This document shows, piece by piece, positions 9,959 through 21,264 of a DNA stretch of 64,000 bases; the first letter of the stretch is position 1; each line of letters opens with the position of its first letter. The DNA is from Hygrocybe punicea. Its lineage: Eukaryota; Basidiomycota; Agaricomycetes; Agaricales; Hygrophoraceae. A model generated the notes under the pieces. That model saw nothing but the letters and a program-made list of their open reading frames with translations. It did not search any database and was not told the DNA's origin. The stretch lies in contig OY744473.1 in NCBI GenBank assembly GCA_963556145.1, forward strand, positions 3,720,001-3,784,000, given 5' to 3'. A program made the translations under genes and the position numbers.

Positions 9959-11201
9959 ATGCTAAGCAAGCAGGCAGTCCAACCAGCCTGTGGCGCATCC
10001 CAAATGCTGACAGGGATGTCCCAGACAAGGCTGTGGGATGTCCCACAAGCTGGCAGGGATGTCCCAGACACAGCCATGGGACATCCCACAGCTAGCAGGG
10101 ACGTCCCACAGGCTGACAGGGATGTGCCAAACAAGGCTGTGGGATGTCCCACAGGCTGGCAGGGACATCCCATCCTGACCCACAACCTGACAGCAATGTC
10201 CAAGACAAGACTGTGGGACATCCTGCAAGCTCACAGGGATATCCCAGAGCTGACAGGGATGTCCACGAAGCTTTCAGGCATGTCCCAACCAAGACTCTGT
10301 GAGATGTCCCCTTACTTTAAGCCCAAGTCCACTTTCCTCAAGAAGCACTCTAATCTTAACATAGATCAACAATTGGATCTCTCCTCTGCATCTGCATCCC
10401 AGTCAGCCATTGTATGCATAGCCAATGATGTAATAACAACTGATATCATGATCAAATTTTCTTCATAATACACTCATTTAATTTTCAGCTCAGCCTCTCC
10501 TCTCACTCCTCTTTGTCTATTATACATGCTCTGCTCACTCACTCCCCTACAAGCTTTAGCTTGCCACATGCACAAGGGATTGGTATACTAGAAGTACATT
10601 TTCAATCCTCCCTCTCTGTCCAGCCTCATCATCCCACAACTCCAGCTTTTTCCTCTCCCACTCCTTGTGTCTTTATATGTGCAAACAACTGCTTTATCTC
10701 CACTCCCTGCCACTGACCATCAAGAACAATCAGCTCTGTGACTCTCAAAAGAATAAGCATGTACAAGCTTATACTATGCTATAGCACCCATGGTACCCAT
10801 AGTGGCCATGACAAGGCCTTGAAATTTACAACTAGATGCTATCATCATTCAAAGTTTTCTATTACATACCTAGGGAAGGGATGTCTCAAATGCCCTCAGA
10901 CATCCCCTCTGCTGATATCTGATAGCAGTAGATGCTGTCTAGATAGTAGCCAAACATTGCTAAGGGATGTCCCATATGGCCCCCAGACACCTCATTTGTC
11001 AGGGATGTCCCATGGGACATGGGAGAAGACCACCACTAAATGTTGGCCCATGGGCTGTCCCAGCATATCAGACCAGGGACAATGGGATATCCCAACCTGT
11101 CGGACCAGGGATGATCACTTTGGCCCAGGGAGGACCAGTGGATTTCTCAACATGTAGTTACTTCAGTAGGAACGCCAAGATGTAACTACATGTTGAGAAA
11201 T
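9959..11201. repeat. Paired GGGATGTCCC palindromic arrays with a terminal hairpin
   Basis: About a dozen copies of gggatgtccca or tgggacatccc occur in both orientations at 9985-10305, and about eight more at 10875-11110. The 570 bp between them are AT/TC-rich without a gene. The segment closes with a 20-bp perfect hairpin: the arm at 11142-11161 is the complement of 11182-11201, with a 20-nt loop. The layout (two palindrome-rich arrays around a gene-less core) resembles F and may be a non-autonomous element. I could not identify a target duplication. Confidence 0.55.
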
Positions 11202-11808
11202 TTGGGCAGCCTGAAGTGGAGTCTCAGTGATATTTCTAGCTTGCTCAACAGACAAAACAGGTATTGAACCATGCTGTTTGACAACTGTGCATGTTTGACA
11301 ACTGATTGGTAACTCGTGGAAATTATCATTGCTCTTCATCCTTGTCAGAAATACATTGTCATTTTTTTCTGGAGCTGTATGTATCATTCCCACACAAGTA
11401 TACTGTATTATTCCAGTACCAAATAGTTATAGCTCCCCTTGAAGTGATAGTTATATCTTCCACTACAAGAGGGGGATTTGTTACTCTTGTATCATTGTAT
11501 CCTCATTTAATAGGTCCATAAAGTTCGCAATTCTGGTTTCTTACATATATTCATTTTGAATATTCATCAGCCTGAATGAGAGTAATCTAAGGTTGTCCTT
11601 CTCAAGTTGAGTGTGTAGGTGGTTGTACGACTGAACTGAAAGTAATGCATTCACCAGGATATATTTTAGACAAACAGATTTTCAGTCAACATGATTGATG
11701 CCTTACATTGTATCTATGCTTACTATCATGCTCAATTCTTATGGTCATAGGACAGTAACACAAGCCATTTTTAACAGAGCAAAAAGAAATACATATATAG
11801 AAACTGTA
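11202..11808 (-). pseudogene. Orphan hyp-B remnant, copy 1
   Basis: On the minus strand a degraded frame reads VTNPPLVVEDITIT and then AITIWYWN (about 11400-11490). The same string, with conservative changes, is encoded at 29869-29960 (VTNPPHMVASITIT, AMTIQYRN). Nucleotide similarity between the two loci extends over about 600 bp and continues into the 3' side of hyp-A. In this copy the downstream part is separated from hyp-A by element K. I do not recognise the protein. Confidence 0.4.
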
Positions 11809-14671
11809 CTGTAGGTAACTGTATGGTGGCAATGGCCAGATTTGTCAAAAATCGTGTGATGACCTGCCCCGATGCAACAAAGTGCTGGTGATGTGTTACT
11901 TAGCAACAACTGGGTGGTGGCACAGCGGAGTGGCAGGCAGAAGTTTTGTGGCAGCCATATTGTAAAACTATACATTGTACAAACATTGCCTGTCTTTTAT
12001 CCAGCAATGAGTGAACGACCAGTGAAAGGGCCTTCTACAGCAATAATAACTGCTGTGGACCACCTTGTAAACCTGCTCAAGAATCTCCCTCAAAACCTTC
12101 CTGTTCTGAAATCTGTACCCGAGGCAAAATATTAGTTCTACCTGAATAAAGATGACATCAAAGAGGAAGGACTTTACTATGCGCTGAACCTCCGACTCAA
12201 AATCTGCTTTGAGACCCACAAGAACCCAGAGATTCATTTTGAAGAGCGTGGCAATCACTTGCAAGGCCTCATAGCCATCCTGAAGCAAGTTATCAAAGGA
12301 GATCCAGCCCAGCGAGACTTCATTAAAGCTCACTGGATTGATAGACTTGTCAAAAGTGCAAAAGCAAGCGGTGCCAAAATTCCTGACAAACGGTGATGTG
12401 TATCCCCACAAATTTCAGATTTTTTACTGAATCTTAATCAGTGCTGTGGCAAAACGAAAGCAATCTGATGAAATGATGAGCAAGAGCTCCAAGAAGATCT
12501 GCACACATATTCTAATGCAAGAGAACGAGGCGATGATCATCAGTAATAGCAGTGATGAAGCTGAGACAGTTCTCACACGCACCGGCACTGCATATCTGCT
12601 GCCATGACAACCCATTCCCATCTGACTAAAGCAAATGACATTTGACAACTGGAAATGGAAGGTGTTGAACAGCGACGAGAAATTGGAGCAAATGTGCAGG
12701 GATGCCATGGCCGAGCGGGGAATACGACAGATTCTAGCTGAGAAAAAGGAACAGCAGGAAAACAAACAACAAGAGAAGAAAAGAAGCAACACACGAGAAA
12801 GGAAGTGTAAATCCCGGGCTTTGAAAAAGAAGAAGAAAGCATTGAAGGCTGAAACATCTGACGTGCACCTCTGTGGAGTCAATGACGTGCTGATATCTCA
12901 GGATCACCATGACAGCATAGGCATTGATAATCTGGCTCACCATTTATGACCGGGAGTGGACTGGAGAAAAGAGCGCAATGGAAGGAACAATGGCAAAGTG
13001 GTTCCGACAAATGCACAATGCACAAAGTGGTACCATCCCTTCTTATGGATTCACATTGCACAGGCTGCAAAAAAGGGCCTGTGGTCAGCACAAAGCATGG
13101 AGACAATTCTTTGACGTGAAAATCCACACCAGTTCAACAAACTGCACACCAGCACAATCCAACGCTGGCTCAGTGGCCATGGATTCACACCAGCAACACT
13201 CGAAAATGTCAAATGAGGATGTGCACTTGCTGCAAGTGGTCGTGTTGGTGTCGTTACTGGATGTCCTGACATTGTCAATGCAGTGAAAGAGAAACTCATT
13301 GAGTTGCATACCTCAGGAGTCCCCGTTGGAGTTTTCCTCACTCGCACCATCATGCTATCCATCATCAAAACCCAACAACCTCAGCTTCTCAATATCTTCA
13401 AATGCTCTGAGTCATACATTCGAGGATTCCTGCAGAGTGTTCTTGGTTGGACTCTCTGTAAGGCAACACAAAAAGCTGCTCAGATTCCCGCTGATGCTGA
13501 GGCTCAATGCATACAAGCTTTTTTTTGCCTTGTTCATCTCATGAAGCATCACGACATTCCACCAAAACTGGTCATTTTCATGGATCAAACTGGGAAATGT
13601 CTGATGGGAACAAAGGACAAGACCTACGAGAAGTGAGGATCCAAACAAGTTGACCTTGCCGCCAAGGATGAAAAGCACCCTGTGTGTTGTGACAATGGCT
13701 GATGGCGACGTTCTCCCATTCCAGCAAGTCTGGTCAGGAAAGATGAAGGGTTCTCTTCCAAGTGAATGTGCTGATGGAATGGCCGAAGCAAAAGAACTCG
13801 GTTTTGATTTTGCGTTTGCAGCTAGTGAAAAGAAAACCAGTCATTTCAGCACACTTAAAACAATGAAAGAGGTCCGAGTTCAGCTTACCACCTTGCAGAA
13901 TTACCTGACAATGCTTCATGATGCGCAGTGGGTAGAAAAGATCCTGGTGCCATACATCAATGATGTGATTGAAAGTGAGCCGGACTTGCGAGATGTCCCA
14001 GACCAAAAGAGTGTTCTCATGATCGACTGCTATCCTGTTCACATTGGGCTGCCATTTTCTACTTTTGTCTTTGAGGAGTACCCAAACATTTACCTGATCT
14101 TTGTGCTGGCAAACTGTACCTGCATCTTTCAGGTCGCTGATGTGGGACTTCAACGAATCATCAAACACTGCTTGTCACAATTTGAATTACAATGGTTTGT
14201 TGACTCACACACAGCACAAATGATGGCAGGGAAAAAAGCAGAAGAGGTCTTATTCACAAAATCCCTTCCAGTCCTCCGTGATGCAACAATCCGACCGATT
14301 GTTGAGGCTTACAATTTGCTTCAAAGTGCAATTGGCCAGGATGTCATCAAGAAGGCAAATTTAATGTGTCGTGCAGGGGAGTGGAACTTATCTGGGGATA
14401 TCCTGACCAGTCGCAAAGCCCGTGCAGCTCTCCATAAATATCTCAAGAATGATCAAGTTTTATGAGAAGAAATTGAAGGCAAACTTGGACCACAGACATT
14501 CGTGGAGGAGGAGATTGAACCTGATGACTCAGACATGCCTGGTGACGGCATTGATGACACTGATGTACCAGCCAGTGCTGTGATCCAACAAGCACTTGGA
14601 TTTACAGTTCCAACCACAGATACTTTGACAGACAACCGGCCATACTGTGTCAAGAAAACCGATGTCACACT

Positions 14672-15960
14672 TAGTGTTGGGGAAGTTTGGTCTCAGACCA
14701 ACCCAAACCCGGTTTAGACCGAACCGAAACCGCCGGTTTCGGTTTGGGAAATTTCGGCTGAGACCGAACCGTTCAGTCTCCGGTTTGGAGATTTGGCCGT
14801 GGGCCGAAACGGTTTCAAACTCAGTTTGAACCGCAAACCGACAGTCCAAAGTCGGCTACATGGCTGACTTCGAAAGTCACCCAAAGTCACCAACCCCACC
14901 AACAACACCCCCGATATATGCCAAACGAAGATGATGGAGCACCCGAGGTTGACAAAATGGGCGGCGGGGTACTCCCTGCTGCCCGCGTATGTTTTTTATT
15001 TTTATTTATTTGAACTTAACTAACGCATTTACAAATTGCACCACCACGGCCGCCACCACCACCACCACCACCATGACAATGACCATGACAACGGCAACGA
15101 CAACGGCAACGGTTACAACCACCGTCAATGCCACGCCGGACGCGCCAACAGCAACGCCCACGGCCCACCCCCAGCGCCACGCCAAACACGTTCAAAACGC
15201 GCGCCAAACGTACGTGAATGGGGTGGAGTCAACAAGGTGGAAGAGCAGCAGGGTGGTGCATCCACCCCGCTCCTTCGTGGTATGTACCTTTATTCATTTT
15301 TCACTGATTTATTCGTCCATTATAGAACGCGGCACCGTACCACCACCACCACGCAACACTAACACCACCGAGGAAGGCCAACGCGGGGTCAACCCGGCCG
15401 TCGTCGTGTACAACGCGTATGACACGTCCGGACACCCTCGCGAAGAGGCTCCTATGCCACCACCACCACGTGTCCGCCGAAAACAACGAAAGCGGCCCAG
15501 CCATCGTCACGTGCACAATGCGTATGACGCGTGGGGCACCACCACCACCACCACCACCACCACCACCACCATCACGCGTCCACCGAAAACGGCCAATGCG
15601 GTCAACCCACATCGCATGTACAACGCGTGTGACGCGTCGGGACACCCACAGAGAAGCCCGCGTGCGGCTCAATGCCGGCGCAGGGTGTGCCAGCACCCCA
15701 GCACCCCAATCTCACCTCGCAAACAGGCTGGCCACATCAATTGACGTGCGCAGCACTGTTGTGAGGTCAGAATGGTGCAGGGGCACTGAGCACTAGCGGT
15801 CTGCGGTTCAGACCGCGTTTGGACCGAAACCGAACCGATGCAAACGGTTTGCATCGGTTTCGGTCTGGTTTGGGGACTTTGGGTGGAAAACCGGACCATT
15901 CGGTTTCCGGTTTGGGTAAAAAGGCCCCAAACCGGACCAAACCAAACTTCCCCAACACTA
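14672..15960. mobile_element. Non-autonomous hAT element E inside K
   Basis: The TIRs are TAGTGTTGGGGAAGTTTGG at 14672 and the complement ending at 15960. The 8-bp duplication gtcacact flanks it exactly (14664-14671 and 15961-15968). Removing it rejoins the transposase tail in frame. The interior has ACC/CAC runs, two GTATGT donor-like sites (14987, 15279) with T-rich intron-like stretches, and a repeated peptide like YNAYDTSGHP. A palindromic TCAATTGA module lies at about 15712-15768. No transposase is encoded. Confidence 0.85.
15712..15768. repeat. CTCGC...TCAATTGA...GTGAGG palindromic module, copy in E
   Basis: This is a diverged version of the module at 1160-1212: acctcgcaaac, a central tcaattga and tgttgtgaggt. 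It sits about 192 bp from the right terminus of E, mirroring its distance from the left terminus of D. Confidence 0.55.
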
Positions 15961-16348
15961 GTCACACTCACTTTTGAAGGGTTGTTGCAGGGAGGGGGCC
16001 CATGGGAGGATATTTGGGAGCTAACAGACAATGATTTCACTGTAGAGGAGCCTTAGAAGACTTTGAATAATTTTTGGGAATTTTTTCTATCTTTCTTGTT
16101 GCCTATTTTACCGTTGACCCACCCCAATGCAAAAACCCCTTGTGGCCAGTGACCAAGCTACGCAACAGACCCCATGTGACACGTGACTGTTGCCACCATA
16201 CAGTACAAATGTTAATAGTAGCGATGTATGAGGAGGACATTTGAGGGCACAGATTGTCACCAAGTTTCCAGAAATCAACGACTGGGATAAAGTCTTTTTA
16301 GTCAAATATAATGAATACTCCACAAAAGAAGGACTTACTCCTCCGAAA

Positions 16349-18274
16349 TTAAGGCCCAGGATCCAGTTTGGATGTCGACGGCTTGGGAGATGAAGGCCTC
16401 GTTTGGCTCAGAGGAATCGAGAGTAGGATTTCGGGGGGAACGATGTTGCTCCAATCCATGTCCATTGATGAAGCACTGGGCTCTGCAGGGGTCGATGACT
16501 GGTGGCGTGACAATGCACGTGTATTGGGACAGAATCCTAGAACGTTGAGAAGATCAGAATTGGAATAGATACAGCCATGTGATGTTGAAACACATACCTG
16601 GAGTCGGTGACTTCTTCGGTGGCTTTACCAGTTTGAGCTTCTCTGCAATAATGCCCGCTTGCTCCGAAGCGACATCTAGCTTCCTCCTCTTTGCTATCTT
16701 GCCGTCCTCGTGATCACTGCTGAGAGACTCTTGTTTCGGTTCGGGAGGTCCATTGTCATTGTGCATGACTACATCGTGATCAACATCCAACAACCCCTCC
16801 CACTCCATTCCTACAGCGTCGAACTTCGGGGATTCCAGTGGAACATCAACCGGCTCGGAGGAGATGGGTGGTTTAACTTCCAGTCAATTTTTCGGATTCC
16901 GATTTCTTGGATCCGTGCAACGGCCCAATTTCTACAGCGACTGTGAGATGTCAGTGCATTAATCATAGCAACGTGAGCAACGTACACATTTGAGCCTTGG
17001 ACCGCTTCTTCTTTACTGGGGCTAAGTCCTCCTCCATCTTTATGTTGTCTATACATGAATAAATGTGTTGGATTATCGTTTTGATATTCGGAATTCAATG
17101 ACTCACCCTCAACATCGTCCTCGGCTTTGGACTTGATTGTGCATTCTGTCATGATGAAGGGTTTGCATGTATGACAATCACAGACAATGAAAGTACTTAC
17201 TGGACTTGGGCTTGGGCTTTGGCTTGGGCTTCTTTTTGTCCTTCTCGGACGAATTGTCTGTGCCACCTGAATATTCAATACATCTATACACCACTATGGT
17301 TGAAAATTTGTACAAACCAGCGGAAGATGCCGTCTGTTTTTTGACTGATTTTGACTTGGCTTTACCCTTGCCCTTGCCCTGGGGAACCGGCTCCTCTGCA
17401 AATGTATTATATCATTAGCACAATCACACATGTAATTCTAGATCACACCTTCATCATCGTTGGCCACATCAGCATCAACGAGGACACTATGTCCTTTACA
17501 CCAAGCAATAACATGACCGATGATTTCGAGCTTTGTGGCTTCCGGAAGCCCACCGAACAACCAATTTGCAGAGGTTCCGCTGTGCCATGCTGGCACGGAT
17601 TCATCGTATTTTGCCCAATCTATGATGCCAGATGTGTGAATTCATTTGGCCAGAAATGCATATATATACTCACCTAGGTCCTCGGGGTTGATCTCGGTGT
17701 TCACAGTGCCATGTTGAATCAAAGCCGATGGAGAATGTTTCCCGACATAAAATTCTTTCAGGAGCCAATCATCAAAGATCTTGCTTCGCCAGTCACGGGT
17801 AACCTCGTTTGCCCGTTTTGCCACCAAGACCTCTGCCCAAATTTCATCCATGATGGTGTCAGTATATTTGAGGTAATCCCAAAGTAATTCAGTCCCTTCC
17901 TTATCGTTTTTGACGTAGTCCGGCAAGTAGTGGGGTGCCTTGTTGTATGCGATGGCTGCTGTCGCATAGATGTACATATCCATTTGATAAATCAAGCAAT
18001 GGAGCGGTTCCTCGTATCGTTCAGGCATTTCGCGCCATAACTTGCCTCAGGTGGTGGCATCATGGGGGTGTGTCTTCAGTACATAGAGATTATGAGAAAA
18101 TACAGGAACAGTGCCGGATTCCTTGTTGGGTGCCAGAATCTTTGGCAAGACCATGTACTGGATTTGGAAAATGCGATGCAGCTCCTGCAGCTTTTTGGGC
18201 GGCGCATCAGGCCAGTACTTGAAGGCCGCAGGATTGATGGCAGGAGTCGAGGTTTTGATGATGGGCAAGGACAT
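16349..18274 (-). pseudogene. Orphan gene hyp-A, copy 1, with premature stop
   Basis: The start is MSLPIIKTSTP at 18274. Exon 1 (18274-17674) encodes a conserved globular region of about 200 residues containing FKYWPDAPPKKLQEL, NLYVLKTHPHDAT and FDDWLLKEFYVGKHS. Exon 2 (17619-17449) gives DWAKYDESVPAWHSG and WLFGGLPEATKLEI. Later exons are Lys/Pro-rich (repeated PK), Glu-rich and carry KRRKLD. The last exon (16536-16349) has SMDMDWSNIVPPEILLSIP. Introns are about 50-60 nt, GT-AG. A TGA near 18044 replaces the Arg codon present in copy 2, so this copy is broken unless read through. I do not recognise the family. The basic tail suggests a nuclear or nucleic-acid role, by inference only. Confidence 0.7.
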
Positions 18275-18416
18275 GGTAGATGAAATAAAAGCTTTTTGGT
18301 CAACGTGTGAGGCGATTTGAGAGCAAAAGAAAAAGGCGGATTTATTACTCAACGCTCCAGACTATGAATACAGATGTCACGACCCCATGACCAGATCAAT
18401 CGTCACATGTTCGACC

Positions 18417-19037
18417 TCATGTTCAGCTTCTTTGCATGCATAAACAACAGATCTATTTATTTATGTTTTTGATGTGGCTTGAGCTTAGAAGTTGTCCAAA
18501 GGTAGTACTTGCACGCAGAAAACCGACATGTGCAATATTTTTCAGTGGGTAAGGCAATAAATCGGGTTAATTTGTTCGATGAATATTCACGGACTGGTCC
18601 ATTGATGGAAAAGCACAACAAGTCTGACTTGTTGGATGGGTGTAGAAGGACTAGATATACTACACCAAACATGTTGTTTGGTGTGTTCAGTCACCGGACA
18701 TGTTTGGTGGATGTCAATCAACTGGAATGACTAGATATACTACACTGAACACATCGAACATGACTGAACACACCAAACAACATGTTTTGTGTAGTATATC
18801 TAGTCCTTCTACACCCATCCAACAAGTCAGACTTGTTGTGCTTTTCCATCAATGGACCAGTCCGTGAATATTCATCGAACAAATTAACCCGATTTATTGC
18901 CTTACCCACTGAAAAATATTGCACATGTTGGTTTTCTGTGTGCAAGTACTACCTTTGGACAACTTCTAATCTCAAGCCACATCAAAAACATAAATAAATA
19001 GATCTGTTGTTTATGCATGCAAAGAAGCCGAACATGA
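18417..19037. mobile_element. Giant foldback element with about 290-bp arms
   Basis: The left arm (18417 to about 18705) is the near-perfect inverted complement of about 18745-19037, with a loop of about 40 bp. The outer ends read tcatgttc(a/g)gcttctttgc. Each arm carries the same open frame in mirror orientation (QYFSVGKAINRVNLFDEYSR), 73-75 codons. Only a few mismatches separate the arms, so it is young or kept uniform by conversion. A transcript would fold into one very long hairpin. No target duplication was found, and no transposase is encoded. Confidence 0.8.
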
Positions 19038-19734
19038 AAACACGTCGATGGTGGGTCTGTGGTCGTGGTCATCAAATACAGCGCTGTAAGGTGGCAAATG
19101 GTCTTCATGAGTTGGAATGGAGGGCTGAAAGGTCTCAGGGTAGGTATGTGGTTGCAAAAATGGGGCGGAGTGGGATTGTCGCGGCATCTTTGGCCCAGTT
19201 GAATCATCTAGGTGTACTGGGGTGGGGATGGACATGTGAACAGGATCATTCACAGCCTCTCATTGGGCTGTCTTTTCATGTTGGTGTGTATCTTTGTCCA
19301 TCGTGGTCTCTGGTATCTCCTCACTTGTCTCCTCTGTCCTTGTCATCTTCTTTTCTTTGCTCCTCTTGCGACCTCCCTCCCTCCCTCTCCTCCTCCTCTT
19401 CTGGTCTCGGGGACGCATTAGCTCATGTTTCGATGTTGTTGGCCCTCGGCACTCGCACTTGTGGCGTTTGGACAGCGGCATCATGACATTGGGCTGGCGT
19501 GGGTGTGTGTGGGCATGCACTTGGGGTGGGAGTGGGGTTTGGGATGCGTTTCAACACGTTGTGTTGCAGGGGCATGGGGTCTTGGGTGTGTGTGAGCATG
19601 AACTGGTCGGGTGTTGATGCTGGCGTGGTGGGATTGTGTGTTGGGATGCATATGGACGCGTTGCCTGGTGGGGTGGTGGTTCTTTGAGAGGTAAGGCCAT
19701 TTGGGCAGGTGTTGGGGCACGGCGGGTCTCATGG
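19038..19734 (-). other. Degenerate downstream coding-like region
   Basis: On the minus strand, overlapping short frames encode Thr/Pro/His-rich peptides (TPTPAQMALP) and a basic segment RDQKRRRRGREGG, ending near 19260. They resemble the style of the orphan gene immediately upstream and may be its former C-terminus after frameshifts. The foldback at 18417-19037 abuts it. I do not call a separate gene. Confidence 0.35.
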
Positions 19735-20826
19735 TCAGGGCTGGGCAACACAGGGGGTGTTGGGACACACGGGGCCGTTCTCAATGCGTGTGGGTGGGCT
19801 AGTACTGCGATACGTGGTGGGCATCATTTTTGGTGAGGGTGGGCGTGCTGGGGCATGCTGGGACGCGTTTTCATGCAGGGTTGGATCCATTTGGGTGCTT
19901 GACAATGACATGGCATGTTCAGTTGTGGGTGTAGTTGCTTTTGATGAGGGTGGATGTGTGGGGACTTGCAGGTGCCTCATCGTCGTGCTTTTTGGTGGCA
20001 CAGTGCTGTCTGTTGTAGCTGCTGTCGTTTCTGGCGCATGTAGGTGTGGTTGCAGCTCTTCCATCTGCACTGACGCCAACGTGTAGGTGGATGTGGCTGT
20101 TTGGGCTGACACAGAGATAGTGAATGGTTGGTACTGGGTTGCCGCCGAATTGGTGGCCGGCGTTTGTGTTGACGCACGTACATGGGTGGGCGGTTCTGTT
20201 TGGGCTGCTGCAGATGCCGTTGCTAGCGTCGTGTCCATCTGCGCTGTTGTGTGTATGCGGTTGGATGATGTCGTCTGAGTCAACATGGATATGCATGGTT
20301 TCAATGTGATTTCTGTCTGTGTGGTGGTGGCTGCATATGCTATAACAGGCGTTCTAGGGGTTGTTGCCTGTATTGGCGCAGATACACTGGTAATCGGCGC
20401 TGTTTGGGATGACGCAGATGTGTAGGTGGGTTGCTGTTGGTCAGTGGGGCAGCTGGCGTCATATCCATCAAAGTATCCTTGGTCATAGCTGGCATTCTGG
20501 CCTTCCTTGTACCCTTCCTTGTATTCTAATGAACAACCTTATCTTTTGCCAGCTTCATAGGCACTTCATTGTGCTTCACCTTCATTTTTATTGTCCTTAG
20601 GTAGTTGCTCGTATGCTGCCCATCGTCCTAATTCGATTGCAATATTGAAAAACTGCTTGAGTGCTTTGTATTTGTCCTTTATGGTGTCGAATTTATTGAT
20701 TGCAGCCTCGCACATGCCATGGTTATATTTGTCCGTGTATTTTGTTGTGATTGGTGTGGTAGATTTGGTGCATGAGGCCGTTTTTGCTTGTTTGGGGGCT
20801 GCTTTTCTATTGCTGGGGCCTGGCAT
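19735..20826 (-). CDS. Orphan Ser/Thr-rich protein, two exons, apparently intact
   Basis: Start MPGPSNRKAAPKQAKTA at 20826. Exon 1 is 20826-20580 and exon 2 is 20525-19735, joined in frame by a 54-nt GT-AG intron (20526-20579); the product is 345 residues. The N-terminus is basic. A region of about 60 residues (HGMCEAAINKFDTIKDKYK, ALKQFFNIAIELGRWAAYEQL) looks helical. Across the intron the reading is EEYKEGYKEGQNASYDQGYFDGYD, a Tyr/Gly/Asp spacer that supports the splice. The remainder is Thr/Ser/Gln-rich with repeated SAQT/ASTQT-like words. There is no signal peptide or membrane segment. The upstream 270 bp repeat ggaaaactct several times. I do not recognise the family and infer no function. 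Confidence 0.6.
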
Positions 20827-21105
20827 GATAAACTACCAAGTGGGTGTGGTTTTGAGTGCGAAATTGTCTCAGCTTTTGTGTGATTTTGCCTAGAGAAGAC
20901 TTGGGATAACTTGTATACAGGAAAACTCTCGCACAGGAACTTGATGATTTGTGTTTGGTGATAATCTGTGGGGAAAACTCTCATGTAGGACTGTGTTGGG
21001 AAAACTCTTGTAGGGTAGAACTTGTGTGTGGGGGAACTTTCATTGTGGCTCGTGTTTGATGTGACTTTTGTTGTGGACTCGCGTTTGGTGAGAAAATTGT
21101 GTGCT

Positions 21106-21264
21106 GTGGTAAATCTGGCTCAAAGACAAGCTAAGGTGAGAAAACTGGAGCTTGGGCGGGGTTCAAATCACAATCTCATCACCAGGTGGAGTAGGCTAAG
21201 GGAGTCCTAGAGCTATTATGAGGCTCTGGCAAGCAGGGATCTGGATACGGATAAGGATCTATCT
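21106..21264 (+). mobile_element. tRNA-derived SINE-like element, truncated by G
   Basis: A head of about 80 bp contains a box-A-like CTGGCTCAAAGA (21115) and a box-B-like GGTTCAAATCA (21160), about 45 bp apart, and ends CACCA as a tRNA would. The body (ggagtaggctaagggagtcc ... ggatctggata) matches the 137-bp insertion in the gypsy 3' LTR (31286-31422). Element G interrupts it at 21265. The spacing and shared body support a SINE; the cloverleaf is degenerate and I do not call a tRNA gene. Confidence 0.5.

Larger units (their letters stand above)
12007..16056 (+). pseudogene. Broken pogo-type DDE transposase
   Basis: The reading starts near 12007 (MSERPVKGPS). It has a stop (TAG) after PEAKY and a probable short intron near 12393-12437. 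It passes a Lys/Glu-rich linker and an HTH-like region (TIQRWLSGHGFTP, near 13160) to the catalytic core. The acidic signatures are FMDQTG (near 13580) and LMIDCYPVH (near 14025), followed by CIFQVADVGLQRIIKH. Further damage is a TGA at about 13635 with a frameshift before 13690, and a TGA at 14463. The acidic tail (EEEIEPDDSDMPGDG) is split by element E and resumes at 15969, ending DIWELTDNDFTVEEP at 16056. It cannot be active as it stands. The family is DDE_1 (Tigger/pogo/Fot1-like) of the Tc1-mariner group. Confidence 0.75.
11809..16203. mobile_element. pogo/Tigger-type (Tc1-mariner) element K
   Basis: TIRs contain CTGTATGGTGGCAA near the left end (11819) and its complement at the right end (to 16203). 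TA dinucleotides flank it (11807-11808 and 16204-16205), and the empty site is readable in the paralogous locus at about 30483-30490. The interior encodes a broken DDE transposase and is interrupted by hAT element E (14672-15960). Without E it is about 3.1 kb. TA duplication, TIR and DDE protein agree with each other. Confidence 0.75.

Noticed and set aside
9985..10305. GGGATGTCCC clusters as a CRISPR or operator array
   Set aside because: Irregular spacing, both orientations and no adjacent protein that could bind them; treated as transposon-like repeat.
21106..21190. A functional tRNA gene
   Set aside because: Box A and box B-like sequences exist but the stems pair poorly and a SINE-like body follows.
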